A DNA stretch of 32,046 bases, from positions 1 to 32,046 of the IMG/VR virus record IMGVR_UViG_3300031999_000131; one strand, 5' to 3'. Positions within the stretch are counted from its first letter, which is position 1. Every line of letters starts with the position of its first letter. The notes below the pieces were generated by a model. It was not told the DNA's origin and did no database searches. It saw only the letters and a list, made by a program, of their open reading frames with translations. Of the stretch, positions 7,215 to 14,156 are shown piece after piece. This DNA comes from a virus. The position numbers and the translations under genes are program-made.

Positions 7215-8143
7215 CGATCAAAGGCATGAAAGACACCTACCGGCCGAAGAAGCTGGGCCGGATAGGGCTGGGAATCAAGGTCCCGGTGGAGGACGAGCAC
7301 GGCGAGATCAAGATGCGGGATGGCAAGGAAGTGACCCGGCCCCAGGCGGTGGATCACTTCGTAGTGCCCCAAGAGGTTGCAGAGATCTATGGCCCCGAAC
7401 CGAAGCGGCTCCCGATCTACTTCCTGATGGACCGTGAGGAGGACGTGTTCCCCCACAGTCTGATGCTGTACGCGGGCCGAGGTCTGGTCTGCATGGGAGA
7501 TGGAGAGAAGGTGCTCTTCCGCAGGCACATCATGGGCAAGGAGAGCGACGTCCTGGTCTATGGAGGCGTGGCGAAATGGGATGCCCTCAAGCGCAACGGT
7601 GTCCTCGATCAATGGGCCAGTGCGGAGGGGTACGGCACGATAGAGAAATGCGGGAACAGCGTGCGCTGTCTGTACAGGCAATGCCCCCGGCACAAGCCAA
7701 CGAAGTGTCGCCCCACCGGAATGCTGCGCTTCAGCGTCAAGGGGATCGTGCGGCAAGGGTACTACCAGATGACCATCCACCTGAACCCGATGGAGGAGCT
7801 ACTCTCTCAGCTCAGACACGGACGGGAGTTCATCGAGCAATACTGTGGCCGGCCGACGATCATGCACGCCAATTGGATCCTGGAGCTGACGGGGCCCGAG
7901 AAGCAGTGGGTGGACGGCCACCCATTGACCCTCTACACACCGCGGTTGGAGCTGGAGCCCGGGCCGGATGGCTGGATGGCCCGGGCCATGGAAGGCCGGG
8001 TGAGATTGCCCCACATGGAACGGATCACCGAGGAGGACGTCTGGGGGCCGAAGGAGACCGAGCCGCCGATGGATGCCGAGGTGCTGGAGGACTTACCTTA
8101 CGATCCTACGCCTGAGGGCGAAGATGATGATCTGGCGTTCTGA
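7211..8143 (+). CDS. phiC31 gp3-like protein (candidate recombination directionality factor)
   Basis: 310-residue protein. The order of motifs (a LGRIGLGIK start, AVDHFVVP, YGPEPKRLPIYF, a GLVCMGDG segment, then a four-Cys cluster Cys147, Cys153, Cys158, Cys166 followed by GMLRF) is one I recognise from a phage family often called 'hydrolase or metal-binding protein'. That family also includes gp3, the recombination directionality factor of phage phiC31. The Cys cluster probably binds zinc. The C-terminus is acidic. It starts with GTG overlapping the sbcD stop. A serine integrase is present in this prophage, so an RDF role is attractive, but many relatives occur in replication modules and their role is unproven. 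Confidence 0.6.
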   Translation: MTIKGMKDTYRPKKLGRIGLGIKVPVEDEHGEIKMRDGKEVTRPQAVDHFVVPQEVAEIYGPEPKRLPIYFLMDREEDVFPHSLMLYAGRGLVCMGDGEKVLFRRHIMGKESDVLVYGGVAKWDALKRNGVLDQWASAEGYGTIEKCGNSVRCLYRQCPRHKPTKCRPTGMLRFSVKGIVRQGYYQMTIHLNPMEELLSQLRHGREFIEQYCGRPTIMHANWILELTGPEKQWVDGHPLTLYTPRLELEPGPDGWMARAMEGRVRLPHMERITEEDVWGPKETEPPMDAEVLEDLPYDPTPEGEDDDLAF

Positions 8144-8224
8144 TGGAATAGCGCTGCCCCGTTCGTGACGGCGTTAGTGCCGAGCCTCAGAGAGGATCGA
8201 CGGCGGGGCGGCGCTGAGAGAGAT

Positions 8225-8282
8225 GAGGGGGCGGGAACCTTCCCGTTCATTCCGGTGTGAGCCGCACCAGAGCCGCCCCCTC
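8225..8282. other. Possible structured leader (stem with inner hairpins)
   Basis: In the 175-base gap after the RDF-like gene, GAGGGGGCG (8225-8233) pairs exactly with CGCCCCCTC (8274-8282). Inside lie two small hairpins, GGA-ACCT-TCC and GGTG-N7-CACC. No T-run follows, and the next gene starts 37 bases later with a GAGGAGGG ribosome site. It may be an RNA element controlling downstream translation, or chance in GC-rich DNA. Confidence 0.35.
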
Positions 8283-8318
8283 AACCAAGGTGTAACGGTG
8301 TGTCCCCTCTGAGGAGGG

Positions 8319-8570
8319 ATGATGGCTGCATGGGATGAGAAGACGCGAAGGATCATCGAACTGCTCGAAGACGTGATAGCTGTAGGTCATTGGTGCGAGG
8401 CCTACCTGGATGTCAGAGCGGACGCTGGGGACAAGGCGGCAGTCAAGGGCGGCTCTATGATCACAAGGCTGTACAGCGATGCCAGGGTGCTCAGGGAAGT
8501 ATTCTATGAGCAGGGGAGACTGTTCGAGAAGCCGAAGAAGAAGGGGAAGCATGGCAAGGGAGAAGATTGA
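8319..8570 (+). CDS. Hypothetical early protein, 83 residues
   Basis: Not recognised. It is mostly helical, with one Trp-Cys-rich turn (GHWCEAYLDVR, about 23-33) and a strongly basic Lys-rich C-terminus (KPKKKGKHGK), which suggests nucleic-acid contact. Two adjacent ATG codons (8319, 8322) follow a strong GAGGAGGG site. It overlaps the next gene by 20 bases. It belongs to the early operon and sits just before the probable replication initiator. Confidence 0.7.
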   Translation: MMAAWDEKTRRIIELLEDVIAVGHWCEAYLDVRADAGDKAAVKGGSMITRLYSDARVLREVFYEQGRLFEKPKKKGKHGKGED

Positions 8571-8814
8571 GCTGAGGATCCCCTACAGTGATGACATGCC
8601 CCTGGCCTTCCTCAAGGTGATGGAGAGCCTGGCTATCCCCTGCCGGTTCATGGCAGAGAACGGCAGCGGGGCCCTGCTGATCACGATGGGGGATGAGCAG
8701 GACGAAGCGGTGCTGAGGCTGTGGGATTGCCTGAGCGATCTGCGGGTGAGGTACATCGAGGCGAAGCAGCAAGCCGTCGCGGAGCAATTGACGTACCTGG
8801 AGGGGAGGGAATGA
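8551..8814 (+). CDS. Hypothetical early protein, 87 residues
   Basis: Not recognised. The start at 8551 is chosen because AAGGGGAAGC lies just before it and the upstream extension of the frame (Arg-rich) looks non-coding. The sequence is amphipathic with a Glu-rich C-terminus, no Cys cluster and no membrane segment; its stop overlaps the ATG of the next gene (ATGA). This tight coupling to the next gene suggests a linked role in replication, but nothing in the sequence states what it does. Confidence 0.72.
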   Translation: MAREKIELRIPYSDDMPLAFLKVMESLAIPCRFMAENGSGALLITMGDEQDEAVLRLWDCLSDLRVRYIEAKQQAVAEQLTYLEGRE

Positions 8815-9518
8815 TCCCGACCAGGTACACCCTCTATCCCACGGCGGCATTGAGACGGTCGGACGTCCCGATACATCTCAGATGGACCTACCTGGTGCTC
8901 TACGCACTGGCATGGACGCACCAGTACGAGTGGCTCAATGAGACCTATCAGCAGTTGGCCGGCACCTTCACAGCCCTCGAGGGCAGAGAGATTGGCCCGC
9001 AGGGGATCAGGCGGCGCTTGGATCGATTGGCGGAGTTCGGTTTGATCGAGAGGCGACGCACACACAGCCAGGAGTGGAGAACCTATCTCCTGGTCCGGCA
9101 CGACGCTGTGGGTGCTACTGGCAGTAGCACCCAGGAGGCCCTGGGTGCCACTGTAGAGGGGCACCCTATTAGTAATAAGACTGTGGTGTTGAATACTGAC
9201 ATTGTAGAAGAGACAGAGAACACACAACACCTATTACTTAATAGGGGTGCCACTGACGAAAACCGCCGGCTCCTAGAGGCCATGGGTGTGTTCCCCAAGA
9301 AGGCGAGAGCGCTGGCGCAGCTCCCCCATGTCACGCCGGAGTACCTGGAGGGCGTGATGGAGTATCGAGCCGGGGAGGCGGCCAGGGGAAAGGTGCTCGG
9401 CCCCGGCTGGGTGGTGACCACTGTGGCCGAGGCAGAGCAGATGCCGGATCAGGAGCCGGAGCCGGAAGGGCGCTACCGCTACATCCAAGGCAAGTACAAG
9501 GAGTTCGTGAGGCATTGA
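8811..9518 (+). CDS. Winged-helix protein, probable replication initiator (lambda O-like arrangement)
   Basis: 235 residues. The N-terminal half (about 20-100) reads as a winged helix: WLNETYQQLAGTF, then GPQGIRRRLDRLAEFGLIERR and a beta-rich RTYLLV strand. The C-terminal part (about 150-205) has MGVFPKKARALAQLPHVT and GKVLGPGWVVTTV, a helical pattern seen in phage and mobile-element replication proteins. The linker between them (about 100-148) is encoded by repeats and an AT-rich stretch (9109-9255) that look like an origin. This is the same layout as lambda O, where ori lies inside the gene. The start at 8811 follows GGGGAGGGA and overlaps the previous stop. Function is inferred from layout. 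Confidence 0.65.
   Translation: MIPTRYTLYPTAALRRSDVPIHLRWTYLVLYALAWTHQYEWLNETYQQLAGTFTALEGREIGPQGIRRRLDRLAEFGLIERRRTHSQEWRTYLLVRHDAVGATGSSTQEALGATVEGHPISNKTVVLNTDIVEETENTQHLLLNRGATDENRRLLEAMGVFPKKARALAQLPHVTPEYLEGVMEYRAGEAARGKVLGPGWVVTTVAEAEQMPDQEPEPEGRYRYIQGKYKEFVRH
9109..9255. repeat. Iteron-like repeats with AT-rich stretch: candidate replication origin
   Basis: GGGTGCYACTG occurs directly at 9110-9120, 9143-9153 and 9245-9255. The first copy is followed after one base by its exact inverse (9122-9132), making a 23-base palindrome. A partial inverse of the second, GGCACCC, is at 9160-9166. A longer imperfect inverted pair (9160-9179 and 9230-9251) brackets the segment. Bases 9166-9243 are clearly AT-rich in an otherwise GC-rich gene. 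Clustered iterons next to an AT-rich region inside an initiator gene is the known layout of lambdoid origins. Confidence 0.62.
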
Positions 9519-9519
9519 G

Positions 9520-9639
9520 ATGGCTGGCGGGCTGCAGGGGGACGGAGATTGGAGTTGGCTGGGATGTCTGATTGTGCTCGGGCTCCTGGTATGCGAGATC
9601 ATGGGGGCGCTATGGGTGCTGGTGAAATTGCTGGCATGA
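9520..9639 (+). CDS. Small single-pass membrane protein, 39 residues
   Basis: An ATG one base after the previous stop opens 39 codons ending at TGA 9637-9639, which overlaps the ATG of the next gene (ATGA). Residues 1-12 are polar. Residues about 14-38 are almost wholly hydrophobic (CLIVLGLLVCEIMGALWVLV), so one membrane span is expected. There is no clear ribosome site of its own; coupling to the upstream stop is likely. It could be an early-expressed membrane effector, but no function can be assigned. Confidence 0.55.
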   Translation: MAGGLQGDGDWSWLGCLIVLGLLVCEIMGALWVLVKLLA

Positions 9640-10076
9640 TCCCGAGGCTCAGGCCGGCTGAGTGCCTGCTGATCACCCATGAACCGGGCCTGCAGCGGCA
9701 GATCATCCTGGGCAAGTTCATCTGGATCCATGTCCGGGATGGCGGCGGCTATTATGCCTACGTCAACGACGTCACGCTGGAGTGGGACCTGATGAGGGAC
9801 CTGGATGCCTGGGGGATCGCGCCCTGCGTGTTGGAACGGATGAGCCGGATGGGCATCGATGAGGTCCATTTCTGCTGCAAGGATGAGAATGTGACCTACA
9901 TCACCAGCGTAGGGGACGTTCATAGGTTCGGGGAGCTGAAGCAGTTCGGGACGAGGGGGGCGCACTGGCACCTGCCCCGGAGGCATTGGGGCAAGGTGGC
10001 CGGGATCCAGAAGTACCGCCGCACGAATCGCAGGTTGGAGTTGGAATGGTTGGACCCGGAGGTGGTTCATGGCTGA
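9636..10076 (+). CDS. Hypothetical early protein, 146 residues
   Basis: Not recognised. I chose the ATG at 9636 because it overlaps the preceding stop codon, as is usual in this operon; the frame is open further upstream but that part overlaps the membrane gene. Features: IILGKFIWIHVRDGGGYYAY in a beta-rich first half, two adjacent Cys in HFCCKDENVTY, and a basic C-terminus (HWGKVAGIQKYRRTNRR). It ends with the gene-end motif EWLDPEV, which doubles as the ribosome site for the next gene. Confidence 0.7.
   Translation: MIPRLRPAECLLITHEPGLQRQIILGKFIWIHVRDGGGYYAYVNDVTLEWDLMRDLDAWGIAPCVLERMSRMGIDEVHFCCKDENVTYITSVGDVHRFGELKQFGTRGAHWHLPRRHWGKVAGIQKYRRTNRRLELEWLDPEVVHG
10044..10065 (+). repeat. Gene-end/ribosome-site cassette, copy 1
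   Basis: GAATGGTTGGACCCGGAGG plus TGG. It encodes EWLDPEV at the end of one gene and provides GGAGGTGG just before the ATG at 10069. Two close copies lie at 10279-10300 and 10458-10479. Confidence 0.7.
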
Positions 10077-10305
10077 CCTCGTGGCAATCCAGCGTTGTGA
10101 GGATGAAAAGACGTGGATCGGTTTCCCTGCTGAGGTCGTTCGGCAGGCGTGCATCAGCGTGTGCGGCGAAGAGATGATGACTTGGTGTTGGGGCAGTGAG
10201 GGCCCACAAGGTGGTGACTTATACGAGTGCAACTCGGCGTATTGTCAGATTGTCTGGACGATGCCTGAGCAGGAGATCCAGTGGCTGGAGCCGGAGGTGG
10301 CGTGA
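10069..10305 (+). CDS. Hypothetical early protein, 78 residues, Cys/Trp-rich
   Basis: Not recognised. It has five Cys (about residues 10, 28, 32, 40 and 54, with a sixth near 59) and several Trp, in patterns such as QACISVCGEE and MTWCWGSEG, hinting at a small metal- or disulphide-stabilised domain. The ATG overlaps the previous gene by 8 bases and has GGAGGTGG upstream. It ends with QWLEPEV, the same C-terminal motif as both neighbours. No signal peptide is present, so metal binding in the cytoplasm is more likely than disulphides. Confidence 0.65.
   Translation: MADLVAIQRCEDEKTWIGFPAEVVRQACISVCGEEMMTWCWGSEGPQGGDLYECNSAYCQIVWTMPEQEIQWLEPEVA
10279..10300 (+). repeat. Gene-end/ribosome-site cassette, copy 2
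   Basis: CAGTGGCTGGAGCCGGAGG plus TGG. It encodes QWLEPEV and places GGAGGTGG before the ATG at 10305. It differs from copy 3 (10458-10479) at only a few of 22 positions. Confidence 0.7.
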
Positions 10306-10484
10306 TGGCGGTACGAATCTACCTCGTTAGCGATGAAGGAGCTGCATCGACGAACAGTGAGGCGGCAGCGGATATATTGGAACTTGATGGGTACAAACGT
10401 TGCACCAAAGAAGAGTACCGGAAACGAATGCGGCAGATAAATCGAAAAGAGCGCAAAGAGTGGCTGGAGTCGGAGGTGATCTGA
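10305..10484 (+). CDS. Hypothetical early protein, 59 residues
   Basis: Not recognised. The ATG at 10305 shares a base with the previous stop (TGATG) and has GGAGGTGG upstream; an earlier in-frame ATG at 10281 would lie inside the repeat and is less likely. The N-terminal part starts MAVRIYLVSDEG and the C-terminal part is highly basic (KRCTKEEYRKRMRQINRKER). It ends with EWLESEV. Base composition is more AT-rich than the neighbours, suggesting separate acquisition between conserved cassette ends. Confidence 0.65.
   Translation: MAVRIYLVSDEGAASTNSEAAADILELDGYKRCTKEEYRKRMRQINRKERKEWLESEVI
10458..10479 (+). repeat. Gene-end/ribosome-site cassette, copy 3
   Basis: GAGTGGCTGGAGTCGGAGG plus TGA. 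It encodes EWLESEV and gives the strong ribosome site GGAGGTGAT for the GTG start at 10485. Confidence 0.7.
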
Positions 10485-12443
10485 GTGGCTCCGCAACCGG
10501 TTCGGGAGCGCATCTGGCAAGTTCTGGAGAGGGCGACGTATCCATTGACCAGCCAGGAGATCGCCCAACGCGCCGCGTGTGGGAGGGGGACTGTGCAGCG
10601 GTTGCTCCGGTGTCTCAAACTGTCGGATGAGGTGGAGGTCAGTATATTGTGGCTGGGGTGCAATTCGTACTCGAGGACCTACATTCTGAAGAGCCGAAAA
10701 TTGGGTCTCAAAATAGTGGCCGAGCTGGGACTCGGCGATCCCGGGGAGGGAGAGATGACTGAGAGGACTGAAGTTCAGGTAGCGGAGATCGTAGACAGCC
10801 GCTGGCAGACGCGCCAGGATGGGTACAGCGGGCCCAAGTTCGACGAGCTGGTGGAGTCGGTGAGGCACCAGGGGATCGTGAACCCACCCGGAGTATTTAG
10901 GAATCAGGCCGGAGAATGGGAACTCGTGTACGGGCATCGGCGCGTCGCAGCGGCACGTCAGGCCGGGTGCAGTTTGATACCGATAACGCGCCTCGATGGC
11001 GGATGTCAGGTGACTGACACGGCTGCACCTATCCTGGATCGATTCCAACAGATGGTGATCGCCGACAATCTCTACCACGAGGACCTGAGCCCGCTGGAGC
11101 TGGCTGAGGCGCTGCATGGCTTGATCGAGCAGCAGGGATTGAGGCAGGCCACGGTCGCGGAGATCTACGGCAAGAGCCAGCAGTGGGTGAGTGACAAGCT
11201 GCGGCTGCTGGACCTGGCGCCCGAGGTGCAGGAGAAACTTACCGCGCGCTCGGTGGAGGAGAGTGTGGCCCGGAGGTTGGCGCAGTTGCCCGAGGCATAC
11301 CAGGCGGCTGTAGCCAAGCACATCGAGGGCCGGCCGTCGCGGGAGGCCATTGGGATCATGCAGGAGATCGAGAAGGCGGCGGACCCGGCGTTCTGGGACC
11401 TGCCGGAGGACAGACCGTGGACACCGGAGCTGATCAAGGTGCAGGCGATGATGTATGACTGCCTGGAGAAGGTGCCGCAGGACAAGAAGGGGGAGGTCCT
11501 GGTCGCCCTGAGCAAGGCCTACATGTTGCAGCGCCCGGGCGGGGCAGGATGTTGGGGCATGGATCGGTTCGCCAAGGCCTGCGGCCTGAAGAGGCAGAAC
11601 CTCGCGGAGTGGCAGGCCGAGCATGGACGGGGTTGTGAGCAGTGCTTGTTCGCCGGAGAGGGCCTTTGGCGATATTGCGGTGAACCGGACACGAAAACCT
11701 GCACTCATTGCCTGATCGCCATCGATCCCGTGCGGCTGCCATATCCCGATGGCGAGGGGAAGTGCACCGAGTGCGTGAAGGAAGGGCACTGGTGCACGGA
11801 TGTTACCTGCTACATCGAGACGTTGAAGGTTGTCCGCGGAACGACCGAGCAGGCGGCCCAGGAGGAAGATCTCGAGGAGACAGTGGCCATGCTGGAGGAG
11901 TTGCGGGCCTTCTACGATCGGCAAGGGACAAATGAGGTGGAATGCGCGCACTGGCTGGCTCAGGCGTGCGAGTTTTGCGTGGAGTTTCGGGGGTCGGAGC
12001 ACAAAGAACAGTGCGGGGTTGAGGGGGCGAAGTACGTGGCCACGGCGTTCTGGCAGAGCGAGGAGATCGTCGTTCCGCGTTGCTCCGCCTTCGGGCTGAA
12101 GGACGCGAGTCGTATCCCGGAGATCGATCAGGGGTGCTTTGACGAGATCCTGCTGGGCTGGCTGGGTAAGATCGTGGCCCATGGAGGACTGGGTGACTGG
12201 CTACCGGGCGAGAGGGGAAAGGCCAGGATGGAATATCTGCGCTCGGGGGTCCTGAATCGGAAGCAGCTCGTGGCACTGCTGACCTATGTGGGGAATCCGG
12301 TTCTGACAAACTGGCACCCGTCGGACGAGTTGATGAATCCGATCACGGGGGAGAAGAGCACATGGACGGTGATGAAGGAAGCGGAGGAGGAACCGGCTCT
12401 GGACAGCGAGCTGCAGGAGACTGGGACGCCCGAGAGTGGATGA
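10485..12443 (+). CDS. ParB-like protein with N-terminal winged helix and Cys-rich C-terminus
   Basis: 652 residues. Residues 1-85 form a winged-helix-like region (TSQEIAQRAACGRGTVQRLL). The ParB/Srx-type domain spans about 95-195 with YGHRRVAAARQAG (149-161) and DNLYHEDLSPLELAEAL (194-210). A KorB/ParB-type HTH follows (ATVAEIYGKSQQWVSDKLRLL, 222-242). The tail has 17 Cys between 356 and 551, including CEQC (384-387), CTHC (406-409), CTEC (427-430), CTDVTC (437-442) and CEFC (495-498), suggesting zinc or iron-sulphur binding. GTG at 10485 follows GGAGGTGAT. An internal in-frame ATG at 10755 (residue 91) also has GGGGAGGGAGAG, so a short form without the winged helix is possible. No ParA is nearby, so plasmid-type partition is doubtful. 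Confidence 0.85.
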   Translation: MAPQPVRERIWQVLERATYPLTSQEIAQRAACGRGTVQRLLRCLKLSDEVEVSILWLGCNSYSRTYILKSRKLGLKIVAELGLGDPGEGEMTERTEVQVAEIVDSRWQTRQDGYSGPKFDELVESVRHQGIVNPPGVFRNQAGEWELVYGHRRVAAARQAGCSLIPITRLDGGCQVTDTAAPILDRFQQMVIADNLYHEDLSPLELAEALHGLIEQQGLRQATVAEIYGKSQQWVSDKLRLLDLAPEVQEKLTARSVEESVARRLAQLPEAYQAAVAKHIEGRPSREAIGIMQEIEKAADPAFWDLPEDRPWTPELIKVQAMMYDCLEKVPQDKKGEVLVALSKAYMLQRPGGAGCWGMDRFAKACGLKRQNLAEWQAEHGRGCEQCLFAGEGLWRYCGEPDTKTCTHCLIAIDPVRLPYPDGEGKCTECVKEGHWCTDVTCYIETLKVVRGTTEQAAQEEDLEETVAMLEELRAFYDRQGTNEVECAHWLAQACEFCVEFRGSEHKEQCGVEGAKYVATAFWQSEEIVVPRCSAFGLKDASRIPEIDQGCFDEILLGWLGKIVAHGGLGDWLPGERGKARMEYLRSGVLNRKQLVALLTYVGNPVLTNWHPSDELMNPITGEKSTWTVMKEAEEEPALDSELQETGTPESG

Positions 12444-13063
12444 CCACTCTCGAGGCCACAAGACTGCTGGGATTCCACACGGCCTCAGGTGGGGTGATTG
12501 ACGCTCTACGCAAGGCTGGCGTGGAAGAGACCAGGAATAACGGAGCGGGATCTGGCAGGAACGGCCGCTGCCTGTGGCGGCGTGACCAGGTGGAGTCGCT
12601 GGCCAAGGAACGGGAGCACGTGGCCTGGCTGAAGGCGCAGGGATTCCGGTTCTGCAATGGGTGCGGCGAATGGAAGGATCGGGCGAGCCACTTCGCTCCC
12701 TCTGGATACCGATGCAGGGAATGCATGAGGAAGGTGAACAAGGCGAAGGCGGCATGGGCGACGAGCAAACGGCAGAGGAGCCGGAGCACCTTCTGCAATA
12801 CCAATCCAGAGCGGCTCTCGGGGTCGGTGGAGAGCTATGTTGGACACCTCAGGCCGGCAGAACCGACGGATGCGCTGAAGTATGCCTGCATGGATGTGGG
12901 ATTTCATCATCGACCGATACCGAGGGGAACGACGAAAAGGAAGGCCTTCTGCGCGAAGTGCGGGGCCGAGAGGTGCATGTGGTATTCAAGGGTGGCACCC
13001 AAGGCGGTGGTGAAGATGGGGAGATTCCCCCATCAGGTGAGGGATTACCCTGATGCTGGGTAG
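12440..13063 (+). CDS. HTH/zinc-finger protein
   Basis: 207 residues from the ATG at 12440, which overlaps the ParB-like stop (ATGA). An upstream ATG (12362) has a fair ribosome site but adds a low-complexity stretch. Residues 1-55 resemble a MerR/excisionase-type helix-turn-helix (TTLEATRLLGF, RKAGVEE, LWRRDQVESL). Next is a zinc finger with Cys72, Cys75, Cys92, Cys95 (FCNGCGEWK and YRCRECMRK), a pattern common in phage HNH/endonuclease VII-like proteins, though no HNH catalytic residues are visible. A second cluster (Cys150, Cys171, Cys174, Cys179) lies near the end. It could be a DNA-binding regulator or an Xis-like factor. Confidence 0.68.
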   Translation: MTTLEATRLLGFHTASGGVIDALRKAGVEETRNNGAGSGRNGRCLWRRDQVESLAKEREHVAWLKAQGFRFCNGCGEWKDRASHFAPSGYRCRECMRKVNKAKAAWATSKRQRSRSTFCNTNPERLSGSVESYVGHLRPAEPTDALKYACMDVGFHHRPIPRGTTKRKAFCAKCGAERCMWYSRVAPKAVVKMGRFPHQVRDYPDAG

Positions 13064-13095
13064 TGCCGCTGGAATGTCCTAGGCGTCCGGCGGTA

Positions 13096-13131
13096 GGGCC
13101 GGAGGGGTTGTGCGGGCTACTTCTCCGGCCC
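13096..13131 (+). promoter_or_regulatory. Hairpin directly before a ribosome site
   Basis: GGGCCGGAG (13096-13104) and CTCCGGCCC (13123-13131) form a perfect nine-pair stem with an 18-base loop. It ends at the GAGGA ribosome site of the nuclease-like gene starting at 13143. It may modulate translation of that gene. Confidence 0.45.
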
Positions 13132-13142
13132 GAGGAATCGTT

Positions 13143-13733
13143 ATGAATGCCGACGACATCTATCAAGCGTTGCAAAGGCGCCACCAGATGCCGGAGTGGG
13201 TTTTGATTCGGGAACTTCGGCTCGGCACTGGTTTCGGCAGTATTGATTGGGCTAAGTGGCAAGCATCAGGTAGGAAATCGCGGGGCAGATATAGCATTCA
13301 GCAGCGGGTCGATGCTTGGGCCTTGAACTGCTACGCGGGCAACGGCTTCCGGCGGATTGCCTACGAGATCAAGGTCAGCCGTTCAGACTTCATCAAAGAG
13401 AAGCGGGATCCCGAGAAGCGCCAGCCGGCGATGGAGGTTTCGGACTACTTCTACTTCGCGGCGCCGAGGGGGCTGATAGCACCGATGGAACTGCCGCAGG
13501 GCTGCGGGTTGCTCGTGGTCTATGACAGTGGCCGCAGCGAGATCCTGGAGAGAGCGCCAAAGCTGAATCCCACGAGGCTTGACTGGTGCTTCGTGGCATC
13601 TCTGGTGCGGGGCATCACTGAGATGAGCAAGAAGGATCTGGCACGTGATCGATTCCTGGACCCGATTGAGCCTGCTGTCGTGCCGGTGGACCCTAATCGG
13701 CCTGATGGATGGCTGGACGTGGGGCTGAGATGA
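13143..13733 (+). CDS. PD-(D/E)XK nuclease-like protein
   Basis: 196 residues. The start at 13143 is chosen for the GAGGA site just upstream. The core matches a PD-(D/E)XK fold: Asp57 in QRVDAWALN, then Glu75-x-Lys77 in YEIKVSRSDF, followed by EKRQPAMEVSDYFYFAAP and GCGLLVVYD. The KVSRxDF...FYFAAPxG pattern is familiar from phage and MmcB-like DNA repair nucleases. It would act on DNA in the cytoplasm, in a block that also holds SbcCD, a recombinase and a RusA-like resolvase. The exact substrate cannot be read. Confidence 0.72.
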   Translation: MNADDIYQALQRRHQMPEWVLIRELRLGTGFGSIDWAKWQASGRKSRGRYSIQQRVDAWALNCYAGNGFRRIAYEIKVSRSDFIKEKRDPEKRQPAMEVSDYFYFAAPRGLIAPMELPQGCGLLVVYDSGRSEILERAPKLNPTRLDWCFVASLVRGITEMSKKDLARDRFLDPIEPAVVPVDPNRPDGWLDVGLR

Positions 13734-13736
13734 CCT

Positions 13737-14156
13737 ATGCCTTATGTAACGATGATCGCCAAGATGATCCTGTTGATCGCGGGCATCGGAGTGGGCAGCT
13801 ACGCGCAGGGCGTGGGGGCCTACTATCACGAGGTGTCGCTGCGGGACGTCTGTCAGCGAAGGGTGGAGAATGGGTGGTTCCCACAGGGAAACGAGCTGGT
13901 CTGTACCCATCCCTGCCTGGCGGCGGCTATGACGCCGGACCCCAGCCGGCTCGGGGAGTACTGGCTGGTGGACCTCCCCGGCGGCTCTTTGCACGTCTGC
14001 CATGTCGTCGATGTCGCGCAGGAGGCCCACCTGGAGGCCTTGCTGGAGCGCGGTGAGGTGATCGAGATCGATGGGGACACGGCGGCGGAATGCGGGTGGA
14101 CGGGATTCACGCCGGGGGTGAAGGTGTGGAGGTTGGATGCGCAACTGGCTGAGTGA
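13737..14156 (+). CDS. Exported or membrane-anchored hypothetical protein, 139 residues
   Basis: A hydrophobic N-terminal segment (about 5-27, IAKMILLIAGIGVGSYAQGVGAY) would act as a signal peptide or anchor. The rest is predicted outside: Cys39, Cys56, Cys60, Cys88 and a late CGW suggest disulphides. The stretch GEYWLVDLPGGSLHVCHVVDV is reminiscent of double-psi beta-barrel (RlpA/barwin-like) proteins, but the match is weak. It overlaps the next gene by 20 bases. An exported protein inside the early operon is unusual; it may act on the cell envelope or on superinfecting phage. Confidence 0.6.
   Translation: MPYVTMIAKMILLIAGIGVGSYAQGVGAYYHEVSLRDVCQRRVENGWFPQGNELVCTHPCLAAAMTPDPSRLGEYWLVDLPGGSLHVCHVVDVAQEAHLEALLERGEVIEIDGDTAAECGWTGFTPGVKVWRLDAQLAE

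Noticed and set aside
9520-9639. Holin
   Set aside because: It is a single-span peptide in the early operon with no endolysin nearby; lysis genes are expected beyond the right edge.
10245-12182. Long antisense reading (645 codons) opposite the ParB-like gene
   Set aside because: It mirrors a gene with clear domain motifs, has His/Leu/Arg/Pro-rich sequence typical of the complement of GC-rich coding DNA, and has no ribosome site.
12362-12439. Longer start for the HTH/zinc-finger gene
   Set aside because: The ribosome site is fair, but the extra residues are Gly/Ser/Asp-rich and the ATGA overlap at 12440 fits the operon and the HTH start better.
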